Source: DASYRM01 sp036004405 (GTDB lineage: Bacteria > Acidobacteriota > Vicinamibacteria > Vicinamibacterales > UBA2999). From it: a stretch of 42,643 bases of DNA. Positions 9,801 through 17,165 of this stretch are shown here, one piece after another (position 1 is the stretch's first letter; each line of letters opens with the position of its first letter). The notes under the pieces are model-generated. The model was not told the origin of the DNA. It ran no database searches and was given only the letters and a program-made list of their open reading frames with translations. Location: assembly GCA_036004405.1 (NCBI GenBank), contig DASYRM010000083.1:1-42643 (forward strand), in the 5' to 3' direction. The translations under genes were made by a program, and so were the position numbers.

Positions 9801-10258
9801 ATGCCCAGACGGCCCGTCGGGACCGAGTCCACGATTTCCTTGGTGACGACCTTCTGGACGCCGGCGCTGCGGACGTCGACGAGCGACGTCTGGCCGGTAA
9901 CCGTGATGGTCTCAGCGATCTCGCCGACCTTCATGTCGGCATTGACGGAGACGACGCCGGATCCGCTGACCTCGACGTTGTCGCGCTTGAAAGTGTTGAA
10001 CCCCTGCAGCGTGAACGTCACCGTGTAGGTGCCGGGCACGAGCTGAATAATCTGGAACTGTCCGGAGCCATCGGTGACGGCCGACCTGGTTTTTTCGATG
10101 AGAGCTGGGCTCGTTATTTCGACGGTAACGCCTGGCAGCACCGCGCCGGAGGTGTCTTTGGCGACACCGGCGATCGTGGCTTGCTGGGCGAGGGCTGCGG
10201 CCGGCAACAGTGCCAGACACAGGAATGCGCCAGCGAACAGGGCTAGTGCGCGATTCAT
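6866..10258 (-). CDS. Oar-like TonB-dependent receptor with carboxypeptidase-regulatory domain
   Basis: A 1130 aa outer-membrane receptor. The signal peptide ends ALAQQ. Residues about 25-110 form a carboxypeptidase-regulatory-like (CarboxypepD_reg) domain: IAGVAKDTSGAVLPGVTVEI, then DGSGQFQIIQLVPGTYTVTF. A plug domain follows (ETITVTGQTSLVDVRS, FTDLSIHGGKPAEQRQTIGG) and then a long 22-strand-type barrel ending in the outer-membrane signature LAKVSLTFDF, with terminal Phe. Such Oar-like proteins are greatly expanded in Acidobacteriota and are thought to import large polymers; the ligand here is unknown. A strong AGGAGG site precedes ATG 10258, and the gene has its own terminator, so it looks monocistronic. 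It is divergent from the transporter gene. Confidence 0.93.
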   Translation of the reverse strand: MNRALALFAGAFLCLALLPAAALAQQATIAGVAKDTSGAVLPGVTVEITSPALIEKTRSAVTDGSGQFQIIQLVPGTYTVTFTLQGFNTFKRDNVEVSGSGVVSVNADMKVGEIAETITVTGQTSLVDVRSAGVQKVVTKEIVDSVPTGRLGINLAALQPGIILGAGGGVGVANTNALASQDVGGTAGDTFTDLSIHGGKPAEQRQTIGGLSAATTIRFGESLSSSPSFTAMQEMSVNTAGADASMAGGGVQINYVPRDGGNTYKGLLFYSFANGSMQGTNYSTGTRDAATGACTPADSFFCRGLTTQPGALKRVYDFNPGFGGPIKKDKLWFFGSARWTKAENYVPNNYPNARFTPGTTNPTLLNASTMVYVPDTTKDLYTTLGGGGYFWEQTMRLSWQMDQKNKFGFYYNNKKREYTNAVNGTSHESLNTTYFFPFSDNLVQWSAPQTNRLLLEAGFWRHQESWGSRRADSSIADPLAVGVTDNAPVPQVPGYVQLITNYHGRVGATDTPSHNPNYRGNFALSYVTGAHAFKTGTDLNGAFRWSNNSSVVPYSYVVSTLGRAESGVPGTSTYLPAIPRGTAFPTTLSLRSDGCTDPLLRQVNGAIVGGMTSIPDCHTPALGSPNKVTSEGGVFVQDRWTIDRLTVSGGLRIDWFFSENPSFHLGPSMLTPNRNYDVPKFSTTRYKDWTPKFAAAYDLFGNGRTAVKANVGKYVLGQALVVGGLASQAGYNVQLTSSRSWIDYDGDFVPDCDLTRNTAQGPTSAGADQQVDACGAATGANQNFYLNSLNPNLAVQDDARYGWGKRPYSWEYAVALQHELTQGLSINGGIFWRRFGNFLVTDNTSATVASFTQFSVVPTQIGPAPASAGGESLPDGIYTDQFYNLNPGVLSTPLTGLSKTMFPGSNVYDKWFGFDIGLNARLPQGIIFQGGLSTGHQQTDYCDVQDPAKAGNNALVEMLVTGAGGAPISLKACHMDQSWLPQVKFLGSYTIPKIDVQLGASFQSIPGIEYAAIFSAANGDPANAANQGISRPVAQGGLGRLPSGGTAIGTTNVNLLPPGSTYGPRFNQIDMRLGKVVRFSNRKAVVSLDLFNILNDNTISNAASAYNTQWLAPQAVVAPRLAKVSLTFDF

Positions 10259-10464
10259 TCTGCCTCCTGAGGGGTTTGGTCCGAACCGGCTCTGACGGCG
10301 CGGATGTTACGCCTGTGAGGGGCCTTCTGCAACAGCTCTTCAGGTGTACGCGGGCGCCGGGACCAGCCGCGATCGTTGCATTCCTCGTATAGACTGCCCC
10401 GTGCGTCCGGCACCGGGATTCTCCCGAGGCGGGTTACGGTCCGGGCCGGGTGCAGGAACGGGAC

Positions 10465-11796
10465 ATGCTGCGTCTTCTTGGACGAGTGGTGGACGTCAAG
10501 CGCGAGGAACTGCCCTCGCTCGGGTGGACCTGGCTCTATTTCTACGCGGTTCTGGCCTCGTACTACGTCATGCGGCCGATTCGCGACGAGGCCGGCGTGG
10601 CCGGCGGCGTCGACAACCTGCCGTGGCTCTGGACCGGCACGCTCATCGCCGTCTCGCTGTCGAACCCGGCCTTCGCCGCGCTCGTGGCCCGCCTCCCGCG
10701 AGTCAAATTCGTCTCGTGGTCCTACCGGTTTTTTGCGCTGAATTTGATCGTGTTTTTCTTCGTGCTGCGCGCGTCGAGCGGCGCCGAGAACATCTGGGTC
10801 GGACGCGTGTTCTACGTGTGGACGGCGGTCTTCAACCTCTTCGTGGTGTCGGTGTTCTGGGCGTTCATGACCGACATCTTCACGCGCGAACAGGCCAAGC
10901 GCCTGTTCGGCATCATCAGCGCCGCCGGCACGCTGGGCGCGATGACCGGTTCGATTCTCACCGCGACGCTGGCCGAGCACATCCCGCCCGTCTTCCTGCT
11001 GTTGGTCTCGGCCGCGCTCATCGAGCTGGGCGTGCTCTCGGTGCGCCGGCTCTCGACGCTCACCGAGCGCCTGCGCGAAGTGCGAGCCGTGGCGCTGAAC
11101 GAACAGATCATCGGCGGCAGCGTCGTCGCCGGCATCCGCAACGCCCTCCGGTCGCCGTACCTGCTCGGCATCAGCTTCTACATGCTGATGTTCACGATCC
11201 TCTCGACGGTGCTGTACTTCCAGCAGGCCGGTATCGTCGATCGCACGTTCTCTGATCGCGCCGCGCGGACGGTGTTCTTCGCGCGCGTCGACCTGCTCAC
11301 CAACGCGCTGGCGTTCGTGCTGCAGCTCTTCGCGTTCGGCAACCTGGTGAAGTTCATCGGCATCACCCTGACGCTGGCCGTGCTGCCCGCGGTGAGCGCG
11401 GCCGGCTTCGCCCTGCTCGGCATGTATCCCACCGTGGCGGCGGTGGTGGTCTTCCAGGCGGTCCGCCGCGCCGGCAACTTCGCCGTGGCGCGGCCGACGC
11501 GCGAGGTGCTCTTCACCGTGCTGCCGCGCGAGGATCGCTACAAGGCGAAGAACTTCATCGACACCTTCGTCTATCGCCTCGGCGATCAGATTGGCGCCTG
11601 GTCGCAGGCCGCGCTCGGCGCCGCCGGCCTGGGCCTGATCGGCATGGCGTGGCTGGCGGTACCGGTGGCGCTCCTCTGGCTCGCCAACGGTTTGTGGCTC
11701 GGGCGCAGGCAGGAGCGGCTGGCCGCCGCGTCGGACCCGCCGGCGGTAGCGCAGGCCTCGCCCGCAGCCGACGCATTTGTAGCCGCACGCCCATAG
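10465..11796 (+). CDS. Npt1/Npt2-like (ATP:ADP carrier/MFS-type) membrane transporter
   Basis: A 443 aa polytopic membrane protein with about 11-12 predicted helices (for example WLYFYAVLASYYVMRPIRDE, FFALNLIVFFFVLRA, VFNLFVVSVFWAFMTDIF, FLLLVSAALIELGVLSV). The opening YYVMRPIRDE, the FWAFMTDIFTREQAKRLFGI segment and the AAGTLGAMTGS turn resemble bacterial relatives of the ATP:ADP carrier (TLC/Npt) family within the MFS fold. In free-living bacteria these relatives have no established substrate, so nucleotide exchange should not be assumed. ATG 10465 is chosen because AGGA lies 7 nt upstream; an in-frame GTG at 10450 is less well placed. Divergent from the Oar-like receptor, with a 206-bp shared promoter region. 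Confidence 0.75.
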   Translation: MLRLLGRVVDVKREELPSLGWTWLYFYAVLASYYVMRPIRDEAGVAGGVDNLPWLWTGTLIAVSLSNPAFAALVARLPRVKFVSWSYRFFALNLIVFFFVLRASSGAENIWVGRVFYVWTAVFNLFVVSVFWAFMTDIFTREQAKRLFGIISAAGTLGAMTGSILTATLAEHIPPVFLLLVSAALIELGVLSVRRLSTLTERLREVRAVALNEQIIGGSVVAGIRNALRSPYLLGISFYMLMFTILSTVLYFQQAGIVDRTFSDRAARTVFFARVDLLTNALAFVLQLFAFGNLVKFIGITLTLAVLPAVSAAGFALLGMYPTVAAVVVFQAVRRAGNFAVARPTREVLFTVLPREDRYKAKNFIDTFVYRLGDQIGAWSQAALGAAGLGLIGMAWLAVPVALLWLANGLWLGRRQERLAAASDPPAVAQASPAADAFVAARP

Positions 11797-11847
11797 GCGC
11801 ACAGATTCGTCCGTCCCTCGCGGGTCAACAATCGCGCAGCCACGTAC

Positions 11848-11853
11848 TACACT
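11848..11853 (+). promoter_or_regulatory. Candidate -10 element (TACACT) of the BtuB-like receptor gene, leaderless type
   Basis: TACACT ends 8 nt before ATG 11862. The AAGGGG stretch between them is too close to the ATG to serve as a normal ribosome site, which favours a leaderless start. Confidence 0.4.
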
Positions 11854-11861
11854 TAAGGGGC

Positions 11862-13676
11862 ATGCCGATTCGCTTTTTCGTTGTTTGCGCCATCGTGCTC
11901 GGGCTCGCGGCCGCGCCCGCGCACGCCCAGAACAGCTACCGTCAGACCGTCGTCGTCACCGCCGCCACCACGCCCGTGGAGCTCGGCAGCATCACCCGGA
12001 CGATGACCATCATCACGCGCGATCAGATCGACGCGCTGCCGGCCCACACCATCGCCGACGTGCTGCGCCTGGCCTCGTCGGTGGACGTCCGCGCCCGCGG
12101 CGTGATGGGCGTTCAGAGCGACTTCGCCATCCGCGGCGCCAACTTCGGCCAGATGCTCGTGCTCGTAGACGGCGTGCGGTTGAACGACGCGCAGTCGGGG
12201 CACCACAACGGCGACATTCCGGTGCCGCTCGACGCCGTGGAGCGCATCGAAATCCTGCAGGGCCCCGGCTCGGCCCTCTTCGGCGCCGACGCCTTCGGCG
12301 GCACGATCAACGTCATCACCCGGCGCACCGCGCCGGCGTCGTTCCAGGTGCGCGGGGGTACCGACGACTACGCCGCCGGCAGCGGGCAGTGGGCGGTCGA
12401 GCGCGGCGGCGCCAGCCAGCTGCTCAGCGTGTCGGCCGACCGGTCGTCAGGCTTCATGTACGACCGCGACTTCAAGAACGCCATCGTCCGCTCGCGCACC
12501 TCGTTCGGACGTTCGACGGTGTCGCTCTCGTATCTCTGGAAGGGTTTCGGCGCCAACAATTTCTACGGCGGCAACGCGCCGTCGCGCGAGTGGACCAACC
12601 AGACGCTGCTGGCGGCCGAGCACGCCCTCGGCACCGCCGGTGGCTGGAGCTGGCGGCTGGGCGAGTCGTACCGGACGCACGGCGACCACTTCATCTTCAA
12701 CCAGATCAACCCCGCGCTCTCGAACAACCAGCACCGCTCGCACGCCGTGCTGGCCACGTTCGCGGGCTCGCGCCCCGCGCTGGGCGGCACCGCCACCGTA
12801 GGCCTCGAAGGCGGCGGCGACTGGATCCGCTCGACCAATCTCGGCAACCACTCCACGTCGCGCGTGAGCGGCTTCGGCGAATGGCGGCGTCCGATTGCGA
12901 AGACGGCGCAGCTCGACGCCACGCTGCGCGTCGATCGCTACGACGAGTTCGGCGTCTCGTGGAGCCCGTCGCTCGGGGCCGGATGGTGGCCGGCGCCGCG
13001 GCTGCGTCTGCGGGCTTCGGTGGGGCGCGCGTTCCGCGTGCCGACGTTCACCGAGCGCTTCTATTCGGATCCGGCCAATCTGGCCCGCTCCGAGGTCGGT
13101 CCCGAGCACGCGTGGGCGGGCGAGGGCGGCGCCGACATCTTCGTGGGCGGTGAGTGGGCCGTGCACGCCACGGTGTTCGGGCGCGCCGATCACGACGTGA
13201 TCGACTGGCTGCGGCCCACCACGCTGGTGCGCTGGCAGACCTACAACGTGCGCGACGTGAACACGAAGGGCGTGGAGCTGGCGGTGAGCCGGTCGCTGGC
13301 GCGCGGCGGCTTCGTGCAGGTGGGCTACACCGGCATCGACCTCGATGCTTCCGCGGTGGACCAGCTGTCGAAGTACGTCCTCGACTTCGCGCCGCATTCC
13401 TTCGTCGCGGCGGCGTCCGTTCCGCTGCCCGTGCAGCTGCAGCTCGCGCCGCGGCTCGAGGTCCGCGAGCGGCGGCGGCCGTACCCGGTGGCTACCGGCG
13501 GCACGGCGCTCGGCGACCGCGATTACGCGCTGTTCGATCTTCGCCTGTCGCGCCGACTCGGAACCCACTACGAGCTGGCGGTGGAGGGGACCAATCTCTT
13601 CGACGTCAGCTATCAGGAGATTGCCGGCGTGGCGATGCCCGGCGCCAAGTGGGCACTCTCCCTGGCCGTGAGGTGA
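11862..13676 (+). CDS. TonB-dependent receptor, BtuB-sized
   Basis: A 604 aa outer-membrane receptor. Signal peptide MPIRFFVVCAIVLGLAA ending AHAQ, a TonB-box-like QTVVVTAATT, then a plug domain with IADVLRLASSVDVRARGVMG, DFAIRGANFGQMLVLVDGVR, VERIEILQGPGSALFGADAF and GGTINVITRR. A 22-strand barrel of about 450 residues follows, with the late motif VEGTNLFDVSYQEIAGVAMP. Length and plug are close to the BtuB (cobalamin) group, but the 65-bp upstream gap has no cobalamin riboswitch and no transporter genes adjoin, so the substrate stays open. It follows the Npt-like gene on the same strand. Confidence 0.9.
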   Translation: MPIRFFVVCAIVLGLAAAPAHAQNSYRQTVVVTAATTPVELGSITRTMTIITRDQIDALPAHTIADVLRLASSVDVRARGVMGVQSDFAIRGANFGQMLVLVDGVRLNDAQSGHHNGDIPVPLDAVERIEILQGPGSALFGADAFGGTINVITRRTAPASFQVRGGTDDYAAGSGQWAVERGGASQLLSVSADRSSGFMYDRDFKNAIVRSRTSFGRSTVSLSYLWKGFGANNFYGGNAPSREWTNQTLLAAEHALGTAGGWSWRLGESYRTHGDHFIFNQINPALSNNQHRSHAVLATFAGSRPALGGTATVGLEGGGDWIRSTNLGNHSTSRVSGFGEWRRPIAKTAQLDATLRVDRYDEFGVSWSPSLGAGWWPAPRLRLRASVGRAFRVPTFTERFYSDPANLARSEVGPEHAWAGEGGADIFVGGEWAVHATVFGRADHDVIDWLRPTTLVRWQTYNVRDVNTKGVELAVSRSLARGGFVQVGYTGIDLDASAVDQLSKYVLDFAPHSFVAAASVPLPVQLQLAPRLEVRERRRPYPVATGGTALGDRDYALFDLRLSRRLGTHYELAVEGTNLFDVSYQEIAGVAMPGAKWALSLAVR

Positions 13677-13689
13677 GCGGCCAGTCGTG

Positions 13690-13724
13690 GCAGGTGGGCA
13701 GGTGAGCAGGTAAGGCGCCTTACC
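13690..13724. repeat. G-rich short array plus 16-bp palindrome
   Basis: 13690-13715 is a degenerate array of GCAGGTGG-type units that reappears, inverted, at 15044-15068. It runs into the perfect palindrome GGTAAGGCGCCTTACC (13709-13724) in the 51-bp gap between two convergent genes. No T-run accompanies it, so it is not an obvious terminator. Confidence 0.6.
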
Positions 13725-13727
13725 GCG

Positions 13728-14075
13728 CTACCAGTTCCGCACGAGCAGCCAGATCCCGGTGCCGAAGCACGCGAGCGAGCCAAGGGCCACGAGCGTGATC
13801 CCGAACGCGGTGGGCTCGTCGAACATCATGACCTTCGAGCCGATGTAGAGCAGCGGCAGTATCAACCCGCCGAGCATGATCTCGAGGGCGGCGTGCCGGT
13901 TGCCAGCTCGCCGACGTCGCTCTTGCTCCTCGGGCGACATGTGTCGCCGCGGCAGACGAAAGACCTGCAGCCACGCGACCTGAGGAAATCTCGGCGCGAG
14001 CCATCCCAGGACGATGGCCGTCGCGATCAGCCCCATCAGTACGGTCTTGACGCTATCGGGTAGGAGCAGCTCCAT
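13728..14075 (-). CDS. Small membrane protein of unknown function
   Basis: A 115 aa protein with three probable membrane segments: VLMGLIATAIVLGWLAP near the N-terminus, then a charged loop (MSPEEQERRRRAGNRHA), then LEIMLGGLILPLLYIGSKV and FGITLVALGSLACFGTGIWL. The start ATG has a near-perfect AGGAGG site, which supports a real gene. I do not recognise the family. It lies 68 bp upstream of the hydrolase lipoprotein gene on the other side of the shared control region, on the same strand. Confidence 0.65.
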   Translation of the reverse strand: MELLLPDSVKTVLMGLIATAIVLGWLAPRFPQVAWLQVFRLPRRHMSPEEQERRRRAGNRHAALEIMLGGLILPLLYIGSKVMMFDEPTAFGITLVALGSLACFGTGIWLLVRNW

Positions 14076-14143
14076 GACCTCCTCATGCAGCCTGCAGGCG
14101 GCTCTCGTACCCTATCGGTCGATGCAGCGATTTACTGATGGGG

Positions 14144-15031
14144 CTACGGACTCGGAGCGCGCGTTGGGCCCGCGTCGAGACGGGCGAGCTGTTCGAACGC
14201 AATCGGTTCCAGAAACATCTCGTGACCGAGGCCCTGAGCCACAGTGACCACGACGTCGACGCCGCGCTGCTTCAGGCGGCCGGCGTACTCGTCGGTGAAC
14301 CGTCGGGGGGCCACCGGGTCACGATCGCCCACGAGCATGCGCACGGGCAGGCTCGGTGCGACTCCGTCGGCCAACTCCACGGGTGACAGACTCTCGTTCG
14401 GCAGCTTGAAGATGAGCGCCATCGGGCCGTAGGGCCAGAGGTAGCCCTTCATCATGTGGGTCTGCCACGCCGGGACGTTGCAGGGGCACGAGACCAGCAG
14501 CGCGCCATCGGCTGCGTCCGGCCACCGGCCAATGAGGTCGGCGGTGATGGCGGCGCCGCCGGAGTGGCCGACCACGACCACCGCGCGAGGCGCGAACTCG
14601 TTTCGCAGCGCCGCGATTACGTCGCGGACGGCGTCCACGACCTGCGGCGTGTAGTTGTCGCCGGTGGCGCGCCCGCGGACGCCCTCTGAGGTTTCGCCGG
14701 CGCCGTCGGTGTACCCGGGGCGCAGCAATCCCACCCCGACCGCGTTGGTCAGTTGCGCCGCCGCTCGTTGCGCGAAGACGAACTGAATCGAGGGGCGGCC
14801 GATGGGCGAGTCGCCGTGCAGAGCCAGCACCAGTGTCGGACGCTCCCCGAGAGGCGTGGCGCGGTAGACCAGGGTCTTCAGTCGAAGTCCGTTGGCCGTC
14901 AGCCATTTCGCCTCGCCGGTGGCCAGCGCCTCGAGTTCGGCCTTCGTCGGCAGTGGCGGGGCGCTCTGCCGGCAGGCGCTGCCGGTCATCGCGAGTGCGA
15001 GAAGAGCGGCAATCGCGGGGCGATCATTCAT
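14144..15031 (-). CDS. Alpha/beta-hydrolase lipoprotein
   Basis: A 295 aa serine hydrolase. The start is set at ATG 15031, giving a lipoprotein signal MNDRPAIAALLALAMTGSAC; a longer frame begins inside a repeat array and is not believed. The fold features are LVLALHGDSP (oxyanion region), the nucleophile elbow VVVGHSGGAA (G-H-S-G-G), LPVRMLVGDRDPVAP (acid) and GLGHEMF (catalytic His). The family includes esterases and exported peptidase-like hydrolases; the substrate cannot be told. CPC after the sixth strand could bind metal or form a disulfide. Same strand as the agmatine genes, 13 bp after the deiminase stop. Confidence 0.78.
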   Translation of the reverse strand: MNDRPAIAALLALAMTGSACRQSAPPLPTKAELEALATGEAKWLTANGLRLKTLVYRATPLGERPTLVLALHGDSPIGRPSIQFVFAQRAAAQLTNAVGVGLLRPGYTDGAGETSEGVRGRATGDNYTPQVVDAVRDVIAALRNEFAPRAVVVVGHSGGAAITADLIGRWPDAADGALLVSCPCNVPAWQTHMMKGYLWPYGPMALIFKLPNESLSPVELADGVAPSLPVRMLVGDRDPVAPRRFTDEYAGRLKQRGVDVVVTVAQGLGHEMFLEPIAFEQLARLDAGPTRAPSP

Positions 15032-15043
15032 GGCCGGTCTCGG

Positions 15044-15068
15044 CCTACCTGCCCACCCGCCCACCTGC
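15044..15068. repeat. G-rich short array, second copy (inverted)
   Basis: Read on the minus strand this is nearly the same 25-nt array as 13690-13715. It encodes the last residues of the agmatine deiminase (AAGGRVGR) and the false N-terminal extension of the hydrolase. Confidence 0.6.
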
Positions 15069-16082
15069 TGCAGGTTCTTGTTGGGTGAGGCAGTGCAGCG
15101 TGCCCAGGCCCCACGCGAGATCGACGGCGTGGATGCCGACGACCGCGCGATCGGGCATCAGCTCGGCGAGCGTGTTGAGCGCCACGCGGTCGTTGGGGTC
15201 GTTGAACGTCGGCACCGCCACGAAGCCGTTGCCGACGTAGAAGTTCGCGTAGCTCGCCGGCAGCCGCTCGCCGTTCATCATCACCGGGCGCGGGAACGGG
15301 AGCGTGACCACCCGAAACGGCGTCGAGCGGGCCGCGATCTCCAGGCGGCGCAGGTTGTCGATCGACCGGGCGTGGTTGTCGTCGCCGGGATCCGGTTCGA
15401 CGGCGAGCACCACCGTGTCCGGCGACACGAACCGCGCGATGTCGTCCACGTGGCCGTGCGTGTCGTCACCGACGCACCCCTCGCCCAGCCAGATGGTGCA
15501 CCGGGCGCCCAGCCACTCGGCAAACAGACGCTCGTAGTCCGCGCGCTCGAGCCCCGGGTTCCGCACCTGCACGTCGCTGAGCAGCCACTCCTCGGTGACG
15601 AGCACGAGGCCGCGGCCATTGACCTCGATGCCGCCGCCTTCGAGGACCACCCGCCGGCGGCCGTCACGCATCGGCTCGATGCGCGGCAGCCCCGTGCGCC
15701 GCGCGATCTCGCGCCCCACCTGGCCGTCGAGCGCATGGTTGTCGTACTTCGCCCAGCCGTTGAAGGCCCAGTTCAGCAGCACGACGCGTCCCGAGTGGTC
15801 CAGGACGCCGGTGGGCGCCGAGTCGCGCAGCCACACACGGTCGGTGGGGACTTTGTGCAGCCGCACGCGATCCATGCGCACGTCGTGTGCGTGCAGCGCG
15901 ATGGTCGCGGCGTCCTCGACCTGCTCGTTGTGACACAGGATCTCCAGCGGCTCGTGGAGGGCGATGACGCGTGCGATCTCGGCGTACACCCACGGGATGG
16001 GTCCGAGCTTGCCGGGCCAATCCGGCTCGTGGTGCGGCCAGCTGATCCAGGTGGCCCGGTGCGGCTCCCACTCGCCGGGCAT
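15045..16082 (-). CDS. aguA: Agmatine deiminase
   Basis: Converts agmatine to N-carbamoylputrescine plus ammonia, the first of two steps to putrescine. About 345 aa, normal for the family (peptidyl-arginine deiminase superfamily). It opens with MPGEWEPHRATWISWPHHEP, has WLRDSAPTGV (substrate Asp), LEGGGIEVNGRG, GDDTHGHVDDIARF (catalytic His) and the nucleophile Cys331 in GTLHCLTQQEP. ATG 16082 is chosen because AGGG lies 7 nt upstream and the family starts at MPxEW. A GTG at 16106 would overlap aguB by 4 bp but lies inside a palindromic repeat. The gene follows aguB directly, so one transcript makes both enzymes. Confidence 0.93.
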   Translation of the reverse strand: MPGEWEPHRATWISWPHHEPDWPGKLGPIPWVYAEIARVIALHEPLEILCHNEQVEDAATIALHAHDVRMDRVRLHKVPTDRVWLRDSAPTGVLDHSGRVVLLNWAFNGWAKYDNHALDGQVGREIARRTGLPRIEPMRDGRRRVVLEGGGIEVNGRGLVLVTEEWLLSDVQVRNPGLERADYERLFAEWLGARCTIWLGEGCVGDDTHGHVDDIARFVSPDTVVLAVEPDPGDDNHARSIDNLRRLEIAARSTPFRVVTLPFPRPVMMNGERLPASYANFYVGNGFVAVPTFNDPNDRVALNTLAELMPDRAVVGIHAVDLAWGLGTLHCLTQQEPAAGGRVGR

Positions 16083-16102
16083 CCGCAGACCCTGCTCCGC
16101 CG

Positions 16103-17113
16103 TCACTTGTCCGCCAGGTCGGTCCGCGACGCGGACCGACTAGCAGCGCTGTCTGGTCGGCTCGCTTCGCGAGCCGACGTAGCGGAGGCGGGCGCGCCGA
16201 GATACCGGTTCAGGATGGCGCCGTAAGCGTCCACGCGCCGGTCACGCAGGAATGGCCAGTTGCGCCGCACGCTCTCGATGAGCGCCGGGTCGCACTGGGC
16301 CACGAGCACGGTCTCGTCTTCGTTCGCTTCGGTCACGATGCGCCCGAACGGATCGGCGATGAACGAGTGGCCGAAGAACGTGATGCCGTCAGTGCCGGGC
16401 TCGTCTTCGTGGCCGATGCGGTTGGGCGAGGCCACGTAGACGCCGTTGGCAATCGCGTGCGCGCGCTGCGCCGTGCGCCAGGCATCGACTTGCGGCTGGC
16501 CCCACTCGGCCTTCTCCGCCGGATGCCAGCCGATGGCGGTGGGGTAGAAGAGCACCTGCGCGCCCATGAGCGCGGTGATGCGCGCCGCCTCGGGGAACCA
16601 CTGGTCCCAGCAGATCAGGACGCCGATGGTGGCGTAGCGCGTCTTCCACACCTTGAAGCCGCTGGCCTCGGGTGAGAGTGGGGCCCCGGCTGGCGAGGGG
16701 CCGTCGCCGGGCGTGAAGTAGTACTTCTCGTAGAAGAGCGGGTCGTCAGGGATGTGCATCTTGCGATACACGCCCAGGAGGCTCCCGTCGGCGTCGATGA
16801 CGGCGGCCGAATTGCGGTAGACGCCCGGCCCCTGCCGCTCGAAGAGGGGCACGACCAGGACGACCGCGAGCTCCTTCGCCAGCGTCTGCAGGGCGTCGGT
16901 CGTCGCGCCCGGAATCGGTTCGGCCAGGTCGAACCGGTCGGCGTGCTGCGCCTTGCAGAAATAGGGGGCGTTGAACAGCTCCTTGAGGCAGACGATCTGT
17001 GCTCCCCGGGCGGCCGCGTCGCGGATGAGGCGTGTCGCCCGGGCGAGGTTGGCGGCGGGGTCCCGATCCGCCCGATCCTGAATGATTCCAACGGAAAATG
17101 GGGATGTGACCAC
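16103..17113 (-). CDS. aguB: N-carbamoylputrescine amidase
   Basis: Nitrilase-superfamily enzyme that hydrolyses N-carbamoylputrescine to putrescine, CO2 and ammonia, completing the AguA route. 336 aa with the Glu-Lys-Cys triad visible as Glu45 (CLKELFNAPYF), Lys118 (YRKMHIPDDP) and Cys168 (LICWDQWFPE), plus GWHPAEKAEWGQ and ASPNRIGHED typical of this branch. Residues from about 307 on (Ala/Ser/Arg-rich, ending SRTDLADK) lie beyond the normal family end at LNRYLG and are encoded by a palindromic repeat. The start is GTG 17113 with TACACT 7 nt upstream. Divergent from thrB. Confidence 0.93.
   Translation of the reverse strand: MVTSPFSVGIIQDRADRDPAANLARATRLIRDAAARGAQIVCLKELFNAPYFCKAQHADRFDLAEPIPGATTDALQTLAKELAVVLVVPLFERQGPGVYRNSAAVIDADGSLLGVYRKMHIPDDPLFYEKYYFTPGDGPSPAGAPLSPEASGFKVWKTRYATIGVLICWDQWFPEAARITALMGAQVLFYPTAIGWHPAEKAEWGQPQVDAWRTAQRAHAIANGVYVASPNRIGHEDEPGTDGITFFGHSFIADPFGRIVTEANEDETVLVAQCDPALIESVRRNWPFLRDRRVDAYGAILNRYLGAPASATSAREASRPDSAASRSASRTDLADK
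16106..16190. repeat. Palindromic element with twin 10-bp hairpins at the end of aguB
   Basis: Two 23-nt hairpins, each with a perfect 10-bp stem and a 3-nt loop: 16118-16140 (arms GTCGGTCCGC) and 16156-16178 (arms GTCGGCTCGC), separated by 15 nt. They are bordered by ACTTGTCCGCC and AGCGGAGGCGG. These two border sequences also occur in the element inside the HerA-like gene at 39916-39967. The element encodes the extra C-terminal tail of AguB. Confidence 0.75.
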
Positions 17114-17120
17114 GGGCTCC

Positions 17121-17126
17121 AGTGTA
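17121..17126 (-). promoter_or_regulatory. Candidate -10 element (TACACT) of aguB, leaderless type
   Basis: On the minus strand TACACT ends 7 nt before GTG 17113. The same hexamer stands at a similar distance from the start at 11848-11853. Confidence 0.45.
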
Positions 17127-17165
17127 AAGGGAGTGGGCCGGAATTCGTGATATCGTTTTTATTTC

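Noticed and set aside
7328..10246. Long open frame (972 codons) on the plus strand
   Set aside because: It is antisense to the Oar-like receptor, Arg/Gly/Val-rich, without motifs; a shadow of GC-rich codon usage.
11797..11861. Cobalamin riboswitch upstream of the BtuB-sized receptor
   Set aside because: Only 65 bases are available and no B12-box-like sequence is seen.
13709..13724. GGTAAGGCGCCTTACC as a terminator
   Set aside because: Perfect palindrome but no T-run and no loop; kept only as a repeat.
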